Assembly: GCA_963777485.1 (NCBI GenBank)
Contig: CAVZQP010000004.1
Coordinates: forward strand, 558,001 to 622,000
Source of the DNA: Bog-473 sp963777485
Lineage (GTDB): Bacteria; Actinomycetota; Acidimicrobiia; Acidimicrobiales; RAAP-2
Length of the DNA: 64,000 bases
Direction of reading: 5' to 3'
In this document: positions 59,103 through 64,000 of the stretch, one piece after another
How the letters are laid out: each line of letters opens with the position of its first letter
Numbering within the stretch: position 1 is the first letter of the stretch
Made by a program: the position numbers and the translations under genes
Notes under the pieces: generated by a model
Told to the model about the DNA's origin: nothing
Databases searched by the model: none
The model's input: only the letters and a program-made list of their open reading frames with translations

Positions 59103-60332
59103 TCAGACGCCGAGCGCGGCTGCCTTCATGATGAGGTAGTCGCGCTCGCGCGTGTTGGCCGAGCCGCCTGCGGCTGCAACGTACTCTGCCTTCGCCGCTC
59201 TTTTGTCACCCTTCATCTCCAACAGGTGCGCCCGCACGGCCTTCAGGCGGTGGGATCGGCGGAGGGCGTCGGTGGCTGAGAGCTCGTCGACGATCACGAG
59301 GGCGGCATCGGGCCCGTCGACCATCGCCATCGCAACAGCGCGGTTGAGGCGGATGACCGGGCTCTGGGTCCGACGCTCGAGGAGCGTGTAGAGCGCCAGG
59401 ATTCGGCGCCAGTCGGTCTCCTGGTGGTTCGGTGCGGCATCATGCAGCGCGGCGATGGCCGCCTGTGCGGTGTAGTCGCCGATCGGCCCATGTTCGAGGG
59501 CGCTCGTTGCCAATGCGGTGCCCTCCGTGATCAGTGCGTGATCCCAGAGGCCGCGGTCCTGGTCCCGCAGCGGGACGAGTGCTCCCGCGCTCGTCGTGCG
59601 TGCCGGTCGGCGCGCCTCGGTGAGCAGCATCAGGGCGAGGAGCCCGGTCACCTCGGGCTCGTCGGGCGCCAGCTCGTGGAGGAGGTGTCCGAGGCGGATC
59701 GCCTCAGCAGCAAGATCCTCCCGCTCGAGCTCGCTCCCATGGCTGGTCGCGTATCCCTCGTTGAAGACGAGGTAGACCACGCGCAGGACGAGTGCAAGAC
59801 GCGTTCCCCTCGCTCCGGCGTCGGGAAGGACGAACGGCTCTTGTGACCCGGCGACCGTGCGTTTGGCCCGGTTGATCCGCTGCGCCATGGTCGCCTCGGG
59901 GACGAGGAAGGCGGCGGCGATCTCCTTGGTGGTCAAGCCGCCCAGGGCTCGGAGGGTGAGGGCGACCGCCGCGGCCGGCGGCAACGACGGATGGCAGCAC
60001 ATGTAGAAGAGGACAAGGGTGTCGTCACGCCCCGAGACGGGAGCGGCCGGCTCCTTCGACCAGGAGGCAGCGAGTTCCTCGCGCCGCCTCCTGGCTTCAT
60101 CGCCGCGGTACAGGTCGGTCATGCGTCGGCCCGCGGCTCTGACGAGCCACCCGAGCGGGTTGTCCGGGGTGCCCTCCGTCGTCCAGGTGGACGACGCCGC
60201 GAGCAGCGCCTCCTGGACTGCGTCCTCGGCATCGTCGAAGTGCCCGTAGCGGCGGACGACCACGCCGAGGGCCCGGGGCGCCAGGTCGCGCAGGAGGTCC
60301 TCGACGCGGTCGGGGCCGTCGGCCGCGGTCAC
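59103..60332 (-). CDS. ECF42-type RNA polymerase sigma factor with C-terminal TPR-like extension
   Basis: 409-aa sigma factor. Region 2 (APRALGVVVRRYGHFDDAEDAVQEALLAA, 20-48) and region 4 (LTTKEIAAAFLVPEATMAQRINRAKR, about 135-160) are followed by about 230 aa of helical repeats (LRVVYLVFNEGY; NRAVAMAMVDG), the DUF6596 region typical of group ECF42. No anti-sigma gene is present; in this group the C-terminal extension is needed for activity. GTG start overlaps the stop of the DGPF/YCII gene, the group's usual partner. Confidence 0.92.
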   Translation of the reverse strand: MTAADGPDRVEDLLRDLAPRALGVVVRRYGHFDDAEDAVQEALLAASSTWTTEGTPDNPLGWLVRAAGRRMTDLYRGDEARRRREELAASWSKEPAAPVSGRDDTLVLFYMCCHPSLPPAAAVALTLRALGGLTTKEIAAAFLVPEATMAQRINRAKRTVAGSQEPFVLPDAGARGTRLALVLRVVYLVFNEGYATSHGSELEREDLAAEAIRLGHLLHELAPDEPEVTGLLALMLLTEARRPARTTSAGALVPLRDQDRGLWDHALITEGTALATSALEHGPIGDYTAQAAIAALHDAAPNHQETDWRRILALYTLLERRTQSPVIRLNRAVAMAMVDGPDAALVIVDELSATDALRRSHRLKAVRAHLLEMKGDKRAAKAEYVAAAGGSANTRERDYLIMKAAALGV

Positions 60333-60727
60333 ACCTCGGGGTCGGGGGCGGCCATCACCTGGCGCACTTCGATCCGTTGCCGGATCGGGGCACCGCCCTC
60401 GCCCGGCGCAGCCGAGATCCGTGCCGCGATCTCGACGGCTCGCTCGGGTGAGTCGACTTCGACGAGGCGGTAGCCGGCCAGCAGCTCCTTCGCCTCGGGG
60501 AACGGCCCGTCGGTCACGAGCGGTGTCGTGCCGTCGGACACGACGAAGCGGGCTTCGTCGGGACCGGCCAGGCCCTGGGCGTCGATCAGCTCGCCCAGCT
60601 CTTCGAGCTGACGATTGAGGGTCACCTGGAATTGCACGTGGGCGGCGACCTCCTCCGGGGTCCATTCGTACATTGGCGCGCAGTCGCCCTCGACGCCTCC
60701 GTAGTTCTGCATCAACATGAATCGCAT
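60329..60727 (-). CDS. YCII/DGPF-domain protein, partner of the ECF42 sigma factor
   Basis: 132-aa protein of the YCII-related family. It starts MRFMLMQNYGG, contains the diagnostic D-G-P-F in VTDGPFPEAKELLAGY, and ends in a dimeric alpha/beta-barrel pattern. DGPF genes are the standard neighbours and likely targets of ECF42 sigma factors. ATG at 60727 with GGAAGG upstream; the sigma gene overlaps its stop by 4 bp. Confidence 0.9.
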   Translation of the reverse strand: MRFMLMQNYGGVEGDCAPMYEWTPEEVAAHVQFQVTLNRQLEELGELIDAQGLAGPDEARFVVSDGTTPLVTDGPFPEAKELLAGYRLVEVDSPERAVEIAARISAAPGEGGAPIRQRIEVRQVMAAPDPEV

Positions 60728-60811
60728 TGCTCCATCCTTCCCTGTCGGGCGCCCCGGTGGCGCCGTTCGGGAAGGTGTCGGAACCGGGGTGCGATTCTCG
60801 ACATGCAAGAA

Positions 60812-60832
60812 GGAAATTCTTCAGAAATCTCC
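60812..60832. promoter_or_regulatory. Imperfect dyad between the DGPF gene and the EthD gene
   Basis: GGAAATT ... AAATCTCC forms an interrupted, imperfect inverted repeat in the 159-bp divergent intergenic region, which is AT-richer than its surroundings. It may be an operator or part of an ECF promoter; no firm assignment. Confidence 0.3.
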
Positions 60833-60886
60833 AACCAGTCCTGTTGCTGACAGACTGTCCCGACCTCGAAGACAAGGAGCGATCAG

Positions 60887-61180
60887 GTGATCCGACTGTC
60901 CGTGTTCTACCCCTCCGCTGAGGGCTCCACGTTCGACCACGACTATTACCGGGAGAAGCACGTGCCGCTCTGCTTGCGGTCGTGGGGGCTGGCCAAGGCG
61001 GACATCGACAAGGGCGTCGACGGCCCGTATGTCGCGGCTGTGCACTTCGAGTTCGACTCGGTCGAGGCCATCCAGGCGGCAATGGCGGCCGAGGCCACCG
61101 GCGAGGTCTTGGCCGACGTGGCGAACTACACGAACATCACGCCGGTCCTCCAGACGAGCGAGATCATCCCGCTCGGTTGA
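60887..61180 (+). CDS. EthD family protein
   Basis: 97-aa dimeric alpha/beta-barrel protein: IRLSVFYPSAEGSTFDHDYY, E-K-H-V-P-L-C at the conserved H-x-P position, and A-N-Y-T-N-I-T-P near the end. EthD members occur with oxygenases and polyketide cyclases; function here is unknown. GTG start with AAGGAG upstream. Divergent from the DGPF/ECF42 pair. Confidence 0.87.
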   Translation: MIRLSVFYPSAEGSTFDHDYYREKHVPLCLRSWGLAKADIDKGVDGPYVAAVHFEFDSVEAIQAAMAAEATGEVLADVANYTNITPVLQTSEIIPLG

Positions 61181-61226
61181 CGCCGACCGCCGATCGGTTG
61201 CGAACGCGGTACCGGCCCCCGAGACG

Positions 61227-62291
61227 TCAGGTGACGACGAGTCCCCGCCCCGTCACAAGCGGCAGATCGAGCGCGGTGACCAGGCCCGGCGGTGCGGCGA
61301 TGACCGCCGGAACGGCGTTGACCAGGCGCATCGCGGTCGCCTTCAAGCCGGCGGTGTTGTGGTCACCGTCGGTACCCATCAGCTGCAGGTCGAGCGTGTA
61401 ATTCGGCTCGCCCGTGATCTGTACCCGGTAGCAACCAGCGCCCGCGGGCCTGGGCCATTGGGTGCCGAGGTCGTCGCGCAACCGCGTCACGTGCTCGAGG
61501 ACGACGACGGCGCGGTCGCCCACCATCCCGCGGACCTCGAAGTGGAGTGCGGCGGCCGTGCCCGCTTTGATGGTGCCGGCGTCCACGTCGAAGTCCTCGG
61601 GCGCGGCCTCGCGCTCGTACCACTCGGTGACATCGGTCAGCGTCACACCGAGGCCGGCGGCGATCTGGCGCACGACGCTGCCCCAGGCCATCGTCAGCAC
61701 GCCCGGTGAGAGCAGGAAGGGCACGTCGTGGAGGTCCCGGCCAAAGCCCATGATGTCGAAGAGCACCATCGGCTGGTTGTAGGTGTTGTAATTGAGGACC
61801 TCCGAGCACCGGACCTCCTCGATGCGCTCGCAGATACCCGAGAGCACCAGGGGCAGCGCGTCGTTGGCGAATCCCGGGTCGACGCCGTTGACGAAGAGCG
61901 AGACGCCGGCGCGTTCGGCGGCCGCGATGACGGGGGCGGCGATGGGGTCGTCGGGTGCCGGGTACTGCAGCATGACCGGGCTGGACGAGACCACGTTGAT
62001 GCCGGCGGCGAGAAAGCGCTCCAGGTCGGCCAGCGCCTCGAAGATGCGGTCGTCGGCCATCGCCGTGTGGACGATGCAGTCGGGACGGAGCGCGAGCAGC
62101 GCATCGACATCGCTCGACGCCGCCACGCCGAGGCTGTGGCCGAGGCCGGCGAGCTCGCCGGCGTCCTTGCCGACCTTGTCGGGATTGGAGACGAAGAGGC
62201 CGACCAGGTCGAGCTCGGGGTGGGCATCGATGCCGGCGAGCGCGTGGCGCCCGACGTTGCCGGTGCTCCATTGGACGACGCGGTAGGGCAT
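61227..62291 (-). CDS. Dihydrodipicolinate reductase-like dehydrogenase (second paralogue)
   Basis: 354-aa Rossmann protein beginning Y-R-V-V-Q-W-S-T-G-N-V-G, same family as the protein at 41846-42898. G-L-F-V-S-N-P-D-K-V-G-K follows, then NGVDPGFANDALPL as the probable active-site loop, where the first paralogue has H-G-T-G-I-H-P-G-G. Substrate unknown; the family is expanded in mycobacteria and Acidimicrobiia. ATG at 62291. It follows the broken SDR gene on the same strand by 25 nt. Confidence 0.8.
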   Translation of the reverse strand: MPYRVVQWSTGNVGRHALAGIDAHPELDLVGLFVSNPDKVGKDAGELAGLGHSLGVAASSDVDALLALRPDCIVHTAMADDRIFEALADLERFLAAGINVVSSSPVMLQYPAPDDPIAAPVIAAAERAGVSLFVNGVDPGFANDALPLVLSGICERIEEVRCSEVLNYNTYNQPMVLFDIMGFGRDLHDVPFLLSPGVLTMAWGSVVRQIAAGLGVTLTDVTEWYEREAAPEDFDVDAGTIKAGTAAALHFEVRGMVGDRAVVVLEHVTRLRDDLGTQWPRPAGAGCYRVQITGEPNYTLDLQLMGTDGDHNTAGLKATAMRLVNAVPAVIAAPPGLVTALDLPLVTGRGLVVT

Positions 62292-62316
62292 GTCGGTTCT
62301 CCTCTTAACGGCTCGT

Positions 62317-63112
62317 CTAGAGGTCGGGGATCGGGAACTCGAGGTTGGGCGACTGCAGGCCACCGTCCACCTCGATCACCTTGCCCGTCACGTAGGCGCC
62401 CGCCGGCGAGACCAGGTAGAGGATGGCGGCGGCGATGTCGTCGACGTGGCCGATCCGCTTGAGCGGCGTGACGTCCTCCATAGCGGTGCGCAACTCTTCG
62501 CTCGACATGACGATGTCGAGGGCGGAGGTCGCCGTCGACCCGACGCCGATGGCGTTCACCCGGATCCGCGGTGCCAGGTCACGGGAGGCGAGGCGGGTGT
62601 ACTGCTCGACAGCGCCCTTGACCGTGCCGTAGCCGACGTAGCCCCGGCCGGCGACGTGTCCCATGACCGACGAGATGCCGACGATGGCCCCGCCGGGGTG
62701 GTCGCCCTCGAGCATGCGGGGCACCGCTGCCCGGAGCAAGCGCATGGCCGGCGGAAACGTTGAAGCGAAAGGCCTCTTCGAGGAAGCGTGGGGAGGTATC
62801 GAGGAAGGGGCGAGGCATGGTCCCGCCCATGTTGTTGACGACGATGTCGAGCCGGCCGAACTCGTTGTACGCCGTCTCAGCCAGCGAGGCCATGAGGTCG
62901 AAGTCGGTCAGGTCCCCGGGGACGACGACGGCGCGGCGTCCCGCCGCCTCCACCTTCTTCGCGACCTCCCGCAGCTGGTCCTCCGTGCGGGCGGCCAGGA
63001 CGACGTCCGCCCCGGCCTCGGCCAACGCCACCGCTGCGCCTGCGCCGATGCCACGCCCGCTCGCGGTCACGATGGCGACCTGGTCCGTGACGAGGAATTT
63101 GTCGAGGATCAT
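62317..63112 (-). pseudogene. SDR family oxidoreductase split by a single-base frameshift
   Basis: Two overlapping frames together give one complete SDR of about 264 aa. The N-terminal part (from ATG 63112) has the cofactor loop TASGRGIGAG and VNNMGGTMPRPF; it runs into FLEEAFRFNVSAG and then nonsense. The second frame resumes with MRLLRAAVPRMLEGDHPGG, Ser in GISSVMG, YGTVKG (Tyr and Lys) and the C-terminal GKVIEVDGGL. Reading T-C-C-C-C-G instead of T-C-C-G-C-C-G near 62748-62755 would restore the frame. A sequencing or assembly error is as likely as a real mutation. Confidence 0.8.
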
Positions 63113-63428
63113 CCGGCGAAATGTAGTTGGCCGCCACGGGGACGGCTGGGGGATGAGTCGTAGGCAGCCGGCGGACGCGTCTTTGGACTGGGGCCGAAGA
63201 CGCCGGCGGAGATCGACCGGGGAAGGCGCAAACCACAAGACCAAGCCGCCAGGGGCGACGGCTCCCGCCACCCAAGACGAACCCATACTCAGCCGTGGGG
63301 GAACACGCGCTCCAGGGACCTCACTGCCAGCATCTTCGGCCCTCTGGATCCCGATGCTAGGGAACCGCGGAATCTGCCAATAGAGCCGAAAGTCACGGTC
63401 ACGACGTCGTAGTGGTCGAGGCCTACTA
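63113..63428. other. Gene-free gap of 316 bp
   Basis: No convincing reading frame with codon use like its neighbours, no tRNA-like fold and no strong terminator or dyad were seen. It should hold the promoter of the minus-strand SDR gene and the 3' end region of the NADH dehydrogenase gene. Confidence 0.5.
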
Positions 63429-64000
63429 TCAGGCCTCCTTGGACTGCGACGGGGGGTCGTGCTCCGCCGACTCCGCTTCTTCGACGCGCCGCGCCCAATC
63501 CCCGAGGTCGTCGGCGACCGGGAACGGCCTCGGCATGACCTTGGCCTTCACGTCGTCGGGGAGGCTCAGATCGCCGCCCGTGTGGCCGACACTGAAGACG
63601 CGTTCCGGCCGGGAGCGGCCGAGCATCGCCTGGAACCAGCGCAGCATCGTGCTGGCGCGGTGGCCGAACCCATTCAAGAACCCGATGTGGACGAAGAACC
63701 AAACGACCCAGCCGGGGAAGCCGCTGAGGTGGATCCCGCGCACGCTCACGATCGCCTTGAAGCGGCCGATGCTGGCTGCGCTCCCGAGGTCTCGGTAGGT
63801 GAACGGAGCCGAGTCCTTGCCGGCGATCCTGCGCTTTATCGTGTTGGCAGCGTGCAGGCCACCTTGCATGGCCACCTCGCAGACCCCGGGGAGCTGGTTG
63901 ATCGACGCCATGTCGCCGACGGCGAACACGTCGGGGTGACCAGGAAGGCTGAGGTCCGGGAGGACCGAGATCCTCCCGGCGCGGTCGATCCCCGCGCCGG
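63429..64000 (-). CDS. Type II NADH dehydrogenase (NDH-2), 5' end outside the window
   Basis: C-terminal 190 aa of an FAD-dependent NADH:quinone oxidoreductase. The frame runs to the right edge. Near the edge it reads G-I-D-R-A-G-R-I-S-V, LPGHPDVFAVGDMA (the FAD-binding GD motif), then GLHAANTIKRRIAG and the membrane-associating PGWVVWFFVHIGFLNGFGHR typical of NDH-2. The N-terminal FAD and NADH loops are off the window. A hydrophilic tail of about 40 aa ends the protein. Confidence 0.9.
   Translation of the reverse strand, partial: GAGIDRAGRISVLPDLSLPGHPDVFAVGDMASINQLPGVCEVAMQGGLHAANTIKRRIAGKDSAPFTYRDLGSAASIGRFKAIVSVRGIHLSGFPGWVVWFFVHIGFLNGFGHRASTMLRWFQAMLGRSRPERVFSVGHTGGDLSLPDDVKAKVMPRPFPVADDLGDWARRVEEAESAEHDPPSQSKEA

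Noticed and set aside
60776..60802. GGAACC followed by CGAC as an ECF promoter before the EthD gene
   Set aside because: The spacing between the two elements (about 13 nt) is shorter than the usual 16-17 nt, so the match is probably chance.
1..64000. CRISPR arrays, tRNA or rRNA genes, insertion sequences, phage or plasmid replication genes
   Set aside because: No regularly spaced direct repeats, no cloverleaf-like segments, no transposase or integrase motifs were seen. The ParA gene alone has no ParB or origin-like repeats to suggest a plasmid.

Overview
This 64 kb window comes from a high-GC Gram-positive-type chromosome, most likely an Actinomycetota member of the Acidimicrobiia kind. That placement is inference. 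It rests on the high GC, frequent GTG starts, 4-bp GTGA/ATGA gene overlaps, a SigB/SigF partner-switching module, a perfect GAAC-N4-GTTC LexA palindrome in front of imuA-imuB-dnaE2, a class III CoA-transferase, and two paralogues of the dehydrogenase family that starts with V-V-Q-W-x-T-G-N-V-G. No rRNA, tRNA, CRISPR array, insertion sequence or phage gene was recognised. Both edges cut genes: an ABC ATPase on the left and a type II NADH dehydrogenase on the right.

Layout. 0-2.3 kb: ABC-2 exporter (ATPase plus two permeases). 2.4-3 kb: orphan ParA. 3-8.4 kb: general-stress module, made of a 1217-aa membrane GAF-SpoIIE-HATPase protein facing rsbV-like, rsbW-like and sigB/F-like genes behind a SigB-type promoter. 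8.6-14.8 kb: amino-acid permease, two SDRs, a small P-loop kinase, DUF1543, an epimerase and acetyltransferases. 14.9-28.4 kb: one long plus-strand operon of about ten genes. It encodes a GH4 glycosidase, a beta-hydroxyacid dehydrogenase, a class I aldolase, an FGGY kinase, a LarA-type racemase, then a Liv-type ABC importer in which the LivF ATPase is fused to an MFS transporter and LivH is fused to LivM, and a secreted phosphoesterase lipoprotein. 28.4-46.7 kb: mixed metabolic genes (TauD dioxygenase plus CadD transporter, esterases, NagB, threonine dehydratase, GHMP kinase, pirin, Gfo/Idh/MocA, CoA-transferase, questin oxidase-like, aldo/keto reductase, amidohydrolase, methyltransferase, DinB). 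46.7-49.6 kb: a secreted pair (GH99-like protein and a Tat phospholipase C). 49.7-55.6 kb: SOS island (HMCES/YedK, LexA box, imuA-imuB-dnaE2). 55.7-64 kb: VOC proteins, an SCP2-like/PhyH dioxygenase, TetR with operators, DUF4242, ECF42 sigma with its DGPF/YCII partner, EthD, the second dehydrogenase paralogue, a frameshifted SDR and the NDH-2 fragment.

How the parts work together. The stress module has all parts of a phosphatase / anti-anti-sigma / anti-sigma / sigma circuit, and its promoter looks autoregulated. The 14.9-28.4 kb operon looks like a dedicated uptake and catabolism route for an unidentified glycoside or sugar acid. It is the best candidate here for an undescribed system, because of the LarA homologue (a nickel-pincer family) and the MFS-ABC hybrid transporter. 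The SOS island is a complete actinobacterial mutasome whose operator sits on the start codon of a probably leaderless mRNA, and its ImuB is unusually short. Several genes have a TANNNT-like -10 only 6-8 nt before the start codon, so leaderless transcription is probably common. Some coupled genes appear to use CTG, TTG or even ATC starts.
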